Shown: positions 43,349-53,964 of the stretch, piece after piece
How the letters are laid out: each line of letters starts with the position of its first letter
How positions within the stretch are numbered: position 1 is the first letter of the stretch
Assembly: GCA_902470805.1 (NCBI GenBank)
Contig: CABRHX010000001.1
Coordinates: forward strand, 1-64,000
From: an uncultured Collinsella sp.
GTDB taxonomy: Bacteria > Actinomycetota > Coriobacteriia > Coriobacteriales > Coriobacteriaceae
Reading direction: 5' to 3'
Length of the DNA stretch: 64,000 nt
Position numbers and translations under genes: made by a program
Notes under the pieces: generated by a model
What the model was told of the DNA's origin: nothing
Databases searched by the model: none
What the model saw: only the letters and a program-made list of their open reading frames with translations

Positions 43349-45059
43349 TCACATCGTGCGGTACTGACCGATTGCGCGGTACTTTTCGTAGCGGAGGTTT
43401 GTGAGGGTCGCGTCGTCGAGCTGCCCAAGCGCATCGAAGGCATCAAATGCCGAGGACATGACGGCACCGGCGATCTCCTCATGCGACAGGCCCTTATCGT
43501 CAACAATGCCGTCAATGATGCCGAGCGCCAGCAGATCGGGGGCCGTGAGCTTAAGCGCCTCGGCGGCCTCATTCGCGCGCTCGGTATCCTTCCACAGGAT
43601 CGACGCACAGGCCTCGGGGCTCACGACCGAATAGGCCGAGCTCGAGAGCATCAGGATGCGGTCGGCCACGGACAGCGCCAGCGCGCCACCAGAGCCGCCC
43701 TCGCCTGTCACCACCGAGACAATCGGCGTCTTAAGGCCGCTCATCTCCATGAGGTTCTGGGCAATCGCCTCACCCTGGCCGCGTTCCTCGGCACCGATGC
43801 CGCAAAACGCGCCCGAAGTATCGACCAGGCACAGAACCGGTCGACCAAACTTTTCGGCCTGGCGCATCAGGCGACGCGCTTTGCGGTAGCCCTCGGGATG
43901 TGCCATACCAAAGTTGCGACGCATGCGCTCTTTGGTCGTGGTGCCGCGCTCGATGGCGATGACCGTTACGGGGCGTCCGTCTTTCCAGCCAATGCCAGCC
44001 ACCACAGCAGCGTCGTCGCCAAAGTAGCGGTCGCCGTGCAGCTCCACAAATCCATCCAGGCCCAGCGAGATCATCTCGCCTGCCGTGGCGCGATCTGCCG
44101 AGCGGGTCTGCTTGACAATCTCGAGCGCGGTTTTTGGTGCGGCCGAGCGCTTGAACAAGTGTCCCAGCTTTTTGCCGCGGCGACCCGTATGCACGATCTC
44201 ATGCGGTGCCCCCAGGCCGGGCGCGTGCCCTTCGTGCAGCGCCAGCAGCTCGCCTACCGTGAGCGCAATCTCGCCACGCGGAACAACGGCATCGCAAAAG
44301 CCGTGCTCCAGCAAAAACTCGGAGCGCTGGAATCCCTTGGGCAGGCGCTTGTGCATGTTCTGCTCGATCACGCGCGGGCCGGCAAATGCCGTCAGGGCAT
44401 CGGGCTCGGCCAGGATAATATCGCCCTCCATGGCAAAGCTCGCGGTTACGCCTCCGGTCGTGGGGTCAGTGAGCACCGTGATATACAGGCCGCCCGCCTC
44501 GCTATGGCGCCTAACCGCCGCAGAAATCTTGGCCATCTGCATGAGCGAGGTCACGCCCTCCTGCATGCGGGCGCCACCCGATACGGTAAAGCCAACGACC
44601 GGCAGTCCCAGCTCGGTCGCACGCTCAAATGTGCGGCAGATCTTCTCGCCCACCACGGAACCCATCGAGCCCATCATAAAGTTGGCGTCCATAAAGAAGA
44701 GCGCCGTGTCGCAACCGCAGATTTTGCCCTTGCCGCACACAACGGCATCGCGCTCGCCCGAACGTTCGCTCACGCTCTTGAGCTTGTCGGCATAGCCGGG
44801 AAACGAAAGGAAGTCCTCCGGCGCCAGACTGGCATCCCATTCCTCAAACGTGCCCTCGTCAATCGTCATGTGCATGCGGTCGCGCCCGCTCACGCGAAAG
44901 TGTTTGCCGCAACGAGGGCAGACCTCGAGGTTGTCGTGCAGGCGCGCCTCATCGATCACGCGGCGGCACTCCGGGCACTTGATAAACACGTGGCGCGCGG
45001 GAAACTCGGCGCACGACTCGGTCATCGGTCCCTCGAGGACGTTGACCGTCTTCGCTTTT

Positions 45060-45073
<14 letters not shown>
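43349..45073 (-). CDS. accDA: Acetyl-CoA carboxylase carboxyltransferase, fused beta-alpha
   Basis: This 574-residue protein fuses AccD and AccA. The N-terminal AccD half has the zinc ribbon Cys33-x2-Cys36...Cys52-x2-Cys55 (KCPECRR, VCPRCGKHF) and the crotonase-like GGARMQEG. The C-terminal AccA half (from about 300) has GRPVTVIAIERGTTTKER, FGMAHPEGYRKA and EGGSGGALALSVAD. It transfers the carboxyl group from carboxy-biotin on AccB to acetyl-CoA. The start overlaps the accC stop by 14 bp. Fusion of the two subunits should keep them in equal amounts. Confidence 0.95.
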
Positions 45074-46403
<1,330 letters not shown>

Positions 46404-46413
46404 GAAGCCTTCC

Positions 46414-46836
46414 TTAACTTTCGTGCATGAGTGCAAAAGACATATCGGCGCGGCAGCAAACCTCACCGTTGACGCTCGCAGCACCCGTCGCAAAGCGGAA
46501 CGGTCCGCGCGCACGCGTGATGGAGCACACCAGATCAACCGTGTCGCCCGGGCGCACCGGACGCTTAAAGCGCACCTTGTCCAGACTCGTGTAGAACGGC
46601 GTCGCGCCGCGCGCCTCCTCATCGCCCATCAGCAGCACGCAGCAATTCTGGGCGAGCATCTCGCACTGAATCACGCCGGGGACAACCGGGTTTCCCGGAA
46701 AATGCCCCTGCAAAAAGTACTCGTCGCCCGTAATCGTGATCTTGCCGTGGGCCTCGTCGCCCACTAGCTCGGCTTCGTCGAGCAAAAGCATCGGCTCGCG
46801 ATGCGGCAACAGCTTCTTGAGCTCTTCTTTGTTCAT
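46414..46836 (-). CDS. fabZ: 3-hydroxyacyl-ACP dehydratase FabZ
   Basis: The 140-residue hot-dog-fold protein has PHREPMLLLDE, the catalytic-histidine segment GHFPGNPVVPGV, and a catalytic Glu in QCEMLAQN. It dehydrates 3-hydroxyacyl-ACP in chain elongation. The ATG at 46836 is used; a GTG nine bases upstream is also open. It lies 9 bp after accB. Confidence 0.95.
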   Translation of the reverse strand: MNKEELKKLLPHREPMLLLDEAELVGDEAHGKITITGDEYFLQGHFPGNPVVPGVIQCEMLAQNCCVLLMGDEEARGATPFYTSLDKVRFKRPVRPGDTVDLVCSITRARGPFRFATGAASVNGEVCCRADMSFALMHES

Positions 46837-46845
46837 GGATATCAC

Positions 46846-47322
46846 CTATCCGATCCTCATGAGGCAGCTGCCAAACTCCACGAGGTCGCCGTCGGCCACG
46901 CAGATCTCGAGCACCTCTCCGTCTGCCTCGGCCGTCACCTCGTTGAGAACCTTCATGGCCTCGATGATGCAGAGGGTCTCACCGGCCTTGACCTTGGAGC
47001 CCACGTGCACAAACGGCTCGTCGCCCGGCGCCGGGGCAGCATAGAAAACGCCGACCATGGGAGCGGTCACCTCGGTGCCCTTGGGCTCCGGTGCGGTGGC
47101 AGGCGCCTGCGCGGCGGGCTCCGGTGCGGCGGCAGGCATGGCGACAGGAGCCACCGCCGGAGCAGTCGCGGCACTCGGCATAGGCATGGGCACGGCAACC
47201 GGCTGCGCCGCGCTCGCGCGCTCGAGCTCGACCGCAGTGCCATCGGGCTCCTCAACACGCACGCGCGTGAGGCCGCGGTCCTCCATAACATCGGCTATCT
47301 CGGCAAGTCTTTTGGAATCCAT
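46846..47322 (-). CDS. accB: Biotin carboxyl carrier protein
   Basis: The 158-residue protein has a Pro/Ala-rich linker (about 40-75) and a C-terminal biotinyl domain. The biotin-accepting lysine is Lys124 in EAMKVLNEV, 35 residues from the end as usual. It carries CO2 between AccC and AccDA. The biotin ligase needed is encoded divergently at the other end of the cluster (52702-53478). Confidence 0.96.
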   Translation of the reverse strand: MDSKRLAEIADVMEDRGLTRVRVEEPDGTAVELERASAAQPVAVPMPMPSAATAPAVAPVAMPAAAPEPAAQAPATAPEPKGTEVTAPMVGVFYAAPAPGDEPFVHVGSKVKAGETLCIIEAMKVLNEVTAEADGEVLEICVADGDLVEFGSCLMRIG

Positions 47323-47325
47323 GCT

Positions 47326-48573
47326 CTAGCTCCTCGTATATCTACGCAGCGCGATGGCGGCGTTGTGTCCGCCAAAGCCCAGATTGGTCGAAAGCGCCCA
47401 GGTAAGGTCGGCGCGAACTGCTCGATTGGGAGTGTAATCAAGATCGCAGGCGGGATCGGGCGTGTGGTAGTTAATGGTCGGGGGCACCACGCCCTGCTCG
47501 AGCGCCATGGCGCAGGCCATGACCTCGATGGCACCCGTAGCACCGATCATGTGGCCGGTCATCGACTTGGTCGACGAGACGTGCGCGGCGCGTGCCGCGT
47601 CCTCGCCGAGCGCACGCTTTATGCCCGCCGTCTCAGACGAATCGTTGAGCTTGGTCGAGGTGCCGTGAGCGTTGATGTAGAGGCCCTCGGAAGGCTTGAC
47701 GTCGCCCTCAGCCACTGCCAGCGATATCGCACGGGCAATGCCGGCAGCCTCGGGATCGGGGCTCGTGATGTGATAGGCATCATCGGTGTTCCCGTAGCCC
47801 ACGACCTCGGCATAAATGTGCGCACCGCGCGCCTGCGCATGCTCCATGCTCTCGAGAACCAGCACGCAGGCGCCCTCGCCCATCACAAAGCCGTCGCGGT
47901 CTGCATCGAACGGACGGCAAGCCGTCGCGAGATCGGGGTTGGTGGTCAATGCGCGACAGGACGTAAAGCCCGCAACGGCATCGGGGATAATGGCCGCCTC
48001 GGCGCCGCCGGCGAGAATCGCATCGGCATAGCCATGCTTGATGGCGCGGAACGCCTCGCCCACGGCATGTGCCGAGGTCGCGCAGGCGGTCACCACGGGC
48101 AGGGTCGGGCCCTTTGCCTTGTGGCGGATTGCGATATTGCCCGAAGCCATATTGGGGATCATCATCGCGATCATATAGGGCGATGCACGGCGAGGCCCCC
48201 GATCGGCAATCGTGTGGACGTTGTCGACGAGTGTCTGCATGCCGCCCACGCCTGAACCCACGTAGACGCCCAGGCGCTCGTGATCGATGGCGCCCTCGAC
48301 ATCAAAACCCGCATCGTGCATGGCCTCGTCCGACGCTGCCAGGGCAAACTGAACGCAGGGGTCCAGGTGCTTGGCATCACGCTTGCCAAAGTACTCGTTG
48401 CCGTCAAAACCCTTGACCTCGGCCGCCACCTTAACGGCGAACGCATCGGTATCGAAGTGCATGATCGGTCCGATACCGCACGTGCCGGCGCACATGGCCG
48501 CCCAGGTGGCAAGCGCCGTGTTGCCGAGCGGCGATACGGCGCCGATGCCGGTGATTGCAACTCTCTGTTCCAT
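47326..48573 (-). CDS. fabF: Beta-ketoacyl-ACP synthase II
   Basis: The 415-residue thiolase-fold enzyme has the Cys-His-His triad: Cys in VTACATSAH, His in INAHGTSTKLND, His in MTGHMIGATG. It condenses malonyl-ACP with growing acyl chains. GAGGAG precedes two consecutive ATGs; the second (48573) has better spacing. It starts 39 bp after fabG. Confidence 0.96.
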   Translation of the reverse strand: MEQRVAITGIGAVSPLGNTALATWAAMCAGTCGIGPIMHFDTDAFAVKVAAEVKGFDGNEYFGKRDAKHLDPCVQFALAASDEAMHDAGFDVEGAIDHERLGVYVGSGVGGMQTLVDNVHTIADRGPRRASPYMIAMMIPNMASGNIAIRHKAKGPTLPVVTACATSAHAVGEAFRAIKHGYADAILAGGAEAAIIPDAVAGFTSCRALTTNPDLATACRPFDADRDGFVMGEGACVLVLESMEHAQARGAHIYAEVVGYGNTDDAYHITSPDPEAAGIARAISLAVAEGDVKPSEGLYINAHGTSTKLNDSSETAGIKRALGEDAARAAHVSSTKSMTGHMIGATGAIEVMACAMALEQGVVPPTINYHTPDPACDLDYTPNRAVRADLTWALSTNLGFGGHNAAIALRRYTRS

Positions 48574-48612
48574 CATGGTCTCCTCATCCAAGCCGTTGTT
48601 CGGCCCTGGTTT

Positions 48613-49386
48613 CTACATCGCCATTCCGCCGTCGACGCGTATGACCTCGCCCGTAATGTAGGCAGCCGCATCACTCGCCAAAAAGCGCACCACGCCGGCC
48701 ACTTCCTCGGGGCGCGCCATGCGCCTCAGGGGAATCTGCTCCTCGGTTGCCGCGCGGACCTTCTCCGAGAGCTTTGCCGTCATATCGGTCTCGACGAACC
48801 CGGGTGCGACCGCGTTTACTCGTACGCCGCGGGGCGCAAGCTCGCGCGCTACCGCCTTTGTCAGGCCGATGACGCCCGCCTTGGAGGCAGCGTAGTTGGC
48901 CTGCCCGGCATTGCCCATCAGGCCCACGACCGAGCTCATGTTGATGACGCAACCGCCGCGCTGGCGCATAAAGGTCTTGGTGAGCGCGCGCGTCATATTG
49001 AACGTGCCCTTGAGGTTGACATCGAGCACGCGGTCGAAGGCATCGTCACCCATACGCATGAGCAGGCCGTCGCGTGTGATGCCGGCGTTGTTGACGAGCG
49101 CCCAAATGGAGCCGAAGTCGTTGAGGACCGTCTCCACGCATGTGTTAACGGCGGCGGGGTCGGCCACGTCACATTGATATGCGCGCGCCGTGGCGCCAGA
49201 CGCCTCGCAGGCTTCGCACGTCTCGCGCGCCGCATCGACGCTGCCGGCATAGACGACGGCGATATCAAAGCCGTCCTCCGCCAGACCGACGGCGCAGGCG
49301 CGACCGATACCCCGCGAGCCGCCCGTGACCAGCGCCATGCGACGCGATCCGTCGCGCTCGAGCGCGCCGTTGTTCAAATTGCCCAT
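48613..49386 (-). CDS. fabG: 3-oxoacyl-ACP reductase FabG
   Basis: The 257-residue short-chain dehydrogenase has the NADPH motif TGGSRGIGRA, the NNAG motif, and Ser-Tyr-Lys catalysis (MSSVVG, YAASKAG). It reduces 3-oxoacyl-ACP. The N-terminus is about 14 residues longer than usual (MGNLNNGALERDG). Confidence 0.96.
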   Translation of the reverse strand: MGNLNNGALERDGSRRMALVTGGSRGIGRACAVGLAEDGFDIAVVYAGSVDAARETCEACEASGATARAYQCDVADPAAVNTCVETVLNDFGSIWALVNNAGITRDGLLMRMGDDAFDRVLDVNLKGTFNMTRALTKTFMRQRGGCVINMSSVVGLMGNAGQANYAASKAGVIGLTKAVARELAPRGVRVNAVAPGFVETDMTAKLSEKVRAATEEQIPLRRMARPEEVAGVVRFLASDAAAYITGEVIRVDGGMAM

Positions 49387-49416
49387 GTCATTCCTTTCGG
49401 GTTACAGCCCTGTGGG

Positions 49417-50343
49417 CTATGCGAGCTCGTCGGCAATAGCTGCGACCTGTTCGGCCGTTTCGCACGAATACACACGAACGTCGCTCAACGCGCGCTTGAC
49501 CAAGCCGGACAGCGTTTTGCCGGGGCCGACCTCAATAAACGTGTCGATGCCTTGATCCTGCAGAGCATGTAGCGTGTCGACCCAGCGCACGGCATGGCTC
49601 ACCTGGTTGGCCAGCACCTCCGATGCCGTCTGGGGGTCCGCCGGATAGGGCGCCGCTGTCATATTTGCCAAAACAGGAATGAGCAACGGGGACGGCGCGT
49701 GACCGGCCTCAATATATGCGGCAAGGCCACAGGCCGCCTCGGCCATATAGGGGCTATGAAATGCACCCGACACCGCGACCTTCATGGCGCGGCCGCCAGC
49801 CTCTTTTACTAGGACGTCGAGGGTCTGCAGCGCATCGGGCGCTCCGGCCACAACCGTCTGCTGGGGACTGTTGTAGTTGACCGGCCAGCAGTCCTCGCCG
49901 GCCTGCGCAGCCAGGTTCTCGACTTGCGCCGCATCGAGCTTGATGACGGCGCGCATGCCGCCCGGATGGCGCTCGGCAGCCGCGGCCATCAGCGCCGCGC
50001 GCTCGCACACGAGCTCAAAGCCCGCTCGCGTATCGAACGCCCCCGCAAAGGTGAGCGCGGCGACCTCGCCCAGCGAGAATCCCGCACAGGCGGCAGGTAC
50101 CACGCCGCGCTCACGCAGGGCGGCAGCCGCGGCTAGGTCGTGAACGAACACGCACGGCTGCGTGTTCTCGGTCTGCGAGAGCTCCTCCTTGGAGGCACTC
50201 CGGCATTGCTCGCTGGTCCCCGGGCGCACCTCGTCGGCAATGGCGAACACCTCGGCGGCCGCCGGCGATGTCTCGATCAAGTCGACGCCCATCGCGGGGT
50301 GCTGGGCACCCTGGCCGGCAAACAAAAACGCTACGCCACCCAT
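49417..50343 (-). CDS. fabD: Malonyl-CoA:ACP transacylase
   Basis: The 308-residue protein has FLFAGQGAQHPAMG, the nucleophile serine in AGFSLGEVAAL, and GAFHSPYM with the catalytic histidine. It loads malonyl groups onto ACP. The ATG at 50343, inside the end of fabK, has AAGGG nine bases upstream; a GTG at 50349 is the alternative. The overlap implies coupled translation. Confidence 0.95.
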   Translation of the reverse strand: MGGVAFLFAGQGAQHPAMGVDLIETSPAAAEVFAIADEVRPGTSEQCRSASKEELSQTENTQPCVFVHDLAAAAALRERGVVPAACAGFSLGEVAALTFAGAFDTRAGFELVCERAALMAAAAERHPGGMRAVIKLDAAQVENLAAQAGEDCWPVNYNSPQQTVVAGAPDALQTLDVLVKEAGGRAMKVAVSGAFHSPYMAEAACGLAAYIEAGHAPSPLLIPVLANMTAAPYPADPQTASEVLANQVSHAVRWVDTLHALQDQGIDTFIEVGPGKTLSGLVKRALSDVRVYSCETAEQVAAIADELA

Positions 50344-51275
50344 GCGCACGCACCCTTCAGGACGCGCTCGGCGCCATCGACCAGGTCGTCAACGATTTCG
50401 CGTGCGCTCTGGCGCTCGTTGACCATGCCGGCAATCTGTCCACACAAAAACGAACCCTCTTCGTAGTTGCCGTCCTTGGCGGCCTTACGCAGCGCATCGG
50501 TTCCCATAGCACCGAGCTCCTCGGCACTCGCGCCTGAACCCTCGCTCTTGGCATAGGCGTTGGTGAAGGGGCTCTTGAGGGCGCGCACTGGATGTCCCGT
50601 CGAGCGACCGGTCGCACGCGTCGAAGTGTCGTTGGCCTTCAGGACCATCTCTTTGTACTGCTCCGAGACGGTGCACTCGTCTGCGACCAGAAAGCGCGTA
50701 CCCACTTGCACGCCTTCGGCGCCCAGCATAAAGACGGCCGCCACGCCGCGGCCGTCGGCAATACCGCCGGCGGCCACGACGGGAATGTCAACCGCATCGA
50801 CGACCTGCGGCACCAGTGCCATCGTCGAGGTCTCGCCAATATGGCCGCCCGATTCGGTACCCTCGGCAACAACCGCCGTGGCTCCGCGACGTGCCACGAG
50901 GCGCGCCAGCGCCACCGAGGCAACGACCGGGATGACCTTGATGCCCGCCTCGTTCCACGCCTTCATGTACTTGGCGGGATTGCCGGCGCCCGTCACGACG
51001 ACCGGCACTCGCTCGTCAATCACGACCTGCGCGACCTCGTCGGCAAACGGGCTCATGAGCATGACGTTGACGCCAAAGGGCTTATCCGTCTTGGCGCGCA
51101 GCTCATGAATCTGGTCGCGAAGCCAGTTGGCGTCGGCGTTCATGGCCGCGATGATGCCTAAGCCACCCGCCTCGGACACTGCGGACGCCAGCGAGGCATC
51201 GGCAATCCAGGCCATACCGCCCTGGAACACGGGCTTTTCGATGCCGAGCAGATCGCAGAGAGGAGTCTTGAGCAT
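50331..51275 (-). CDS. fabK: Enoyl-ACP reductase II (FMN)
   Basis: The 314-residue protein belongs to the nitronate-monooxygenase/FabK family: N-terminal KPVFQGGMAWIA, FMN-phosphate region VAAGGIADGRGVAAVFMLGA, and VQVGTRFLVADE. In this gene order it is the enoyl-ACP reductase that finishes each elongation cycle. No FabI is seen nearby. Organisms relying on FabK are typically insensitive to triclosan (family knowledge). Confidence 0.94.
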   Translation of the reverse strand: MLKTPLCDLLGIEKPVFQGGMAWIADASLASAVSEAGGLGIIAAMNADANWLRDQIHELRAKTDKPFGVNVMLMSPFADEVAQVVIDERVPVVVTGAGNPAKYMKAWNEAGIKVIPVVASVALARLVARRGATAVVAEGTESGGHIGETSTMALVPQVVDAVDIPVVAAGGIADGRGVAAVFMLGAEGVQVGTRFLVADECTVSEQYKEMVLKANDTSTRATGRSTGHPVRALKSPFTNAYAKSEGSGASAEELGAMGTDALRKAAKDGNYEEGSFLCGQIAGMVNERQSAREIVDDLVDGAERVLKGACAWVA

Positions 51276-51277
51276 CT

Positions 51278-51514
51278 CTACTTCTCCAATGCCGCCTCGA
51301 CCGTATCGGCGAACTCGCCGACCGTCTTGGGGTTCTCCTCGGTATCGAGCTGGATGCCAAACTCGTCCTCGACGGCGACGAGGATCTCGACGGTGCCCAG
51401 GCTGTCGAGACCAATCTCCTCGAGCGTGGACTCGGGCTTCATCTCGACATCGTCAAGACCGGCGGTCTCGCGGATAACGTCGCAAACGCGCTCGAAGGTC
51501 TTCTGATCTGCCAT
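51278..51514 (-). CDS. acpP: Acyl carrier protein
   Basis: The 78-residue acidic protein has the phosphopantetheine site serine in IGLDSLGTVEI. It carries all acyl intermediates of the cluster. AAAGGAGAACTACC precedes the ATG. It lies between fabH and fabK. Confidence 0.96.
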   Translation of the reverse strand: MADQKTFERVCDVIRETAGLDDVEMKPESTLEEIGLDSLGTVEILVAVEDEFGIQLDTEENPKTVGEFADTVEAALEK

Positions 51515-51565
51515 GGTAGTTCTCCTTTGGTTGTGCCCTAGGGCGTTTTTATTTCCTATGTGCGA

Positions 51566-52525
51566 CTACTTCCAACGAAGCAGATAGCCACCTATATCCA
51601 GACCGGCGCCAAATCCAACCAAGGCGATGGTGTCGCCTGTGTGAAGTGCACCGGCGTTTGCCAGCCGGTCGAGGGCAAGCGGAATGCATGCGCTCGAAAT
51701 GTTGCCGGTCTCGCGCAACGTGCGAACCACGCGCTCGTCCGGCACGCCCAGGCGCTTGACCGCCTGGCTCAGGATTCGTTCGTTGGCCTGATGGAATACA
51801 AAATGATCGATGTCTTCGACCGAAATGCCCGCATCGCTCGCAAGCATATGGACCGTGTCGCAGATGGCGTTGACGCCGAACTTGAACACGCGGCGGCCAT
51901 TCATGGACAGCACACTCTCGCTTTCTGCGGAGGCCTTAAACGGCGAGGTGCCGACCAGACCGGGAACGCGCAAGGTCTCGACGTCGGGCGCCGTCGAAAG
52001 CTCAACGGCAAGGGGGTTGTCTCCCCCAGCTTCAATCACTGCGGCGCCTGCCCCATCGCCAAAAAGCATGCAGGTGGCACGGTCGGTCCAGTCGAGCGCG
52101 CGCGTCATCTGCTCGGCAGCAACAACAAGCACGCGCTCGGCACGGCTGCGGGCGATATAGCCCTCGGCGACATCGAGCGCAAATACGAAGCCGGCACAAG
52201 CCGCCGAGACATCGAAGGCAGGGCAAGTCGCGCCTAGTCGCTCAGCAACGGCACACGCCTCAGCGGGAACAAGGTGGTCACCCGTCGTCGTCGAGCAGAC
52301 GATCAGATCCAGCTGGCTCGCGTCGATTCCGGACACCTGGAGTGCCCGCTCGCTCGCCGCTACGGCAAGGTCGTCAAGTGACTCGGTGGTGCAGACGTGG
52401 CGGCTCTTGATACCTGTACGAGTAAAAATCCACTCATCCGAGGTATCGAGGAACTCAGACAGCTCGTCATTGGAAACACTGCGCTCAGGAAGTGCCGAAC
52501 CTGTTCCAAGAATCGTGAAACCCAT
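51566..52525 (-). CDS. fabH: Beta-ketoacyl-ACP synthase III
   Basis: The 319-residue protein has the Cys-His-Asn triad: Cys in DVSAACAGFVFAL, His in FVFHQANERI, Asn in ETGNISSACI. It starts fatty-acid synthesis from acetyl-CoA or branched primers. AAAGGAGG six bases before the ATG at 52525 sets the start. It is first in the operon; paired 18-bp repeats lie just upstream. Confidence 0.96.
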   Translation of the reverse strand: MGFTILGTGSALPERSVSNDELSEFLDTSDEWIFTRTGIKSRHVCTTESLDDLAVAASERALQVSGIDASQLDLIVCSTTTGDHLVPAEACAVAERLGATCPAFDVSAACAGFVFALDVAEGYIARSRAERVLVVAAEQMTRALDWTDRATCMLFGDGAGAAVIEAGGDNPLAVELSTAPDVETLRVPGLVGTSPFKASAESESVLSMNGRRVFKFGVNAICDTVHMLASDAGISVEDIDHFVFHQANERILSQAVKRLGVPDERVVRTLRETGNISSACIPLALDRLANAGALHTGDTIALVGFGAGLDIGGYLLRWK

Positions 52526-52542
52526 CACTAACCTCCTTTGAG

Positions 52543-52608
52543 TTGTTGACGTGTTTACATCGACCAAGAGAGGATAACGCATTTCAGTCTTTGTTGACGT
52601 GTTAACAT
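52543..52608. promoter_or_regulatory. Paired 18-bp operator-like repeats, fabH/birA
   Basis: TTGTTGACGTGTTTACAT (52543-52560) and TTGTTGACGTGTTAACAT (52591-52608) differ at one position. Their starts are 48 bp apart in the divergent region. Each contains two GTT(G/A/T)AC half-sites. They do not match the FapR or FabT consensus I know, so the regulator is unidentified; it may coordinate fatty-acid synthesis with biotin ligase. Confidence 0.55.
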
Positions 52609-52701
52609 TAAATTGTCCAAATGCGACAAAGGCTTCACATTGTGTCTATCTCTCGACACCATTGCGCCATTCACTTATTCAATAAGGAGGTAGCAGCCGC
52701 T

Positions 52702-53478
52702 ATGGATGCCCAATTAACGATTGTCGACGTAACCGGATCGACCAACGATGACCTGCTCGAAGCAGGAAAACAGGGAGCGCCGCACGGCACAGGACTTGCC
52801 GCCCGGGCTCAGACAGCAGGACGCGGCCGACGCGGCCACAAGTGGGATTCAACCGCCGGCAACCTATTGCTTTCGATTGTCCTGCGTCCATGCGTTAATC
52901 CTGCAAAGTACTCTGGTCTTGCCGCCGTCAGTGGTCTAGCGGTGCTCGCGGCGCTCGAAAAGGAAGGCCTCGCAAGCGAAATAGCCCTCAAGTGGCCCAA
53001 CGACCTGGTCGCGCGTGGACGCAAGCTCGGCGGCATTTTGGTCGAGGCGGCTCGTGACACCGAGGGCAAGCCCTTTGCCGTCTGCGGCATTGGCGTCAAT
53101 GTGAACTATGTGCCCTCGGAGGTTCCCGATGGCGGCCTGCCGGCAATCGGCCTCTCAGACCTCAACGAGAATGTTCCCACCGTCGATGCGCTGCTCAAGG
53201 AGGTCTATCACACCGTCGTAAACGCTGTGGACACGTGGGCAGATCTACTCAACGCCATGGAAGAAGACGCTGGTCCGATCGCGCCCGTCCACGATGATTA
53301 TGTCGCTCATCTCAATTGGATTGGGAAGCACGTTATCGCCCGTTCCCCTGCCGGTGACGAGCTGGCGCGTGGCATCTTTCAAACGGTCGATGCCTTTGGT
53401 CGCGCGTGTATCGAAACGGAAGACGGCTTGCAATCCTTCCATTTTGAGGAGGCATCGCTGCGTCCCATGGGTAAATAA
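52702..53478 (+). CDS. Biotin-[acetyl-CoA carboxylase] ligase, class I
   Basis: This 258-residue protein has the ligase core (VTGSTNDDLLEAG, the biotin/ATP loop GRGRRGHKWDS, LKWPNDLVARGRKLGGILVE) and the C-terminal SH3-like part. It lacks the N-terminal HTH of BirA repressors, so it modifies AccB without directly controlling transcription. AAGGAGG lies 11 bases before the ATG, a slightly long spacing. It is divergent from fabH, placing the biotinylating enzyme beside its substrate gene cluster. Confidence 0.93.
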   Translation: MDAQLTIVDVTGSTNDDLLEAGKQGAPHGTGLAARAQTAGRGRRGHKWDSTAGNLLLSIVLRPCVNPAKYSGLAAVSGLAVLAALEKEGLASEIALKWPNDLVARGRKLGGILVEAARDTEGKPFAVCGIGVNVNYVPSEVPDGGLPAIGLSDLNENVPTVDALLKEVYHTVVNAVDTWADLLNAMEEDAGPIAPVHDDYVAHLNWIGKHVIARSPAGDELARGIFQTVDAFGRACIETEDGLQSFHFEEASLRPMGK

Positions 53479-53541
53479 GGCGCCACAGCCACCCGCTCTA
53501 CAGCATTACCCGGTCCCCCAAGGCCATCATTCAAAACAAAA

Positions 53542-53574
53542 GAGCCCCGCTACCGTAATGGCAGCGGGGCTCTG
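53542..53574 (-). terminator. Terminator of the str operon
   Basis: AGAGCCCCGCT (53542-53552) pairs with AGCGGGGCTCT (53564-53574). On the minus strand TTTTGTTTT follows. It lies about 20 bp after the rpsJ stop and also faces the biotin ligase gene end. Confidence 0.9.
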
Positions 53575-53594
53575 TAAGCTATGAGCGATATCGC

Positions 53595-53903
53595 TTAGAG
53601 CTTGATGTCGATGTCGACGCCAGCGGGAAGGTCGAGACGCATGAGCGAATCAACGGTGCCCGAGGTGGGGTCGAGGATGTCGATGAGGCGCTTGTGGGTG
53701 CGCATCTCGAACTGCTCACGGGAGTCCTTGTTCACGTGCGGCGAGCGGATAACCGTGTACAGGTTGCGCTCGGTGGGCAGGGGGACAGGACCGGAAACGC
53801 GAGCGCCGGTCTTCTGAGCGGTCTCGACGATGAGCTTCGCGGACTGATCGACGACCTCGTGATCATAGCCCTTGAGGCGAATGCGGATCTTCTGGGTAGC
53901 CAA
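53595..53903 (-). CDS. rpsJ: Ribosomal protein S10
   Basis: The 102-residue protein has the S10 signature ([37 protein letters not shown]). It starts with TTG at 53903 behind GGAGGTTTAAG. It follows fusA in the place normally held by tuf, 14 kb from the rest of the S10 operon. Confidence 0.98.
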   Translation of the reverse strand: MATQKIRIRLKGYDHEVVDQSAKLIVETAQKTGARVSGPVPLPTERNLYTVIRSPHVNKDSREQFEMRTHKRLIDILDPTSGTVDSLMRLDLPAGVDIDIKL

Positions 53904-53964
53904 CTTAAACCTCCAAAGAGTGCGAGAAGTGTTCTCGCAGGATTACGTAACAGGGAGCTCGAAC

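Noticed and set aside
52702..53478. BirA-type bifunctional repressor
   Set aside because: The N-terminal helix-turn-helix is missing; the protein starts directly with the ligase domain, so only the ligase role is claimed.
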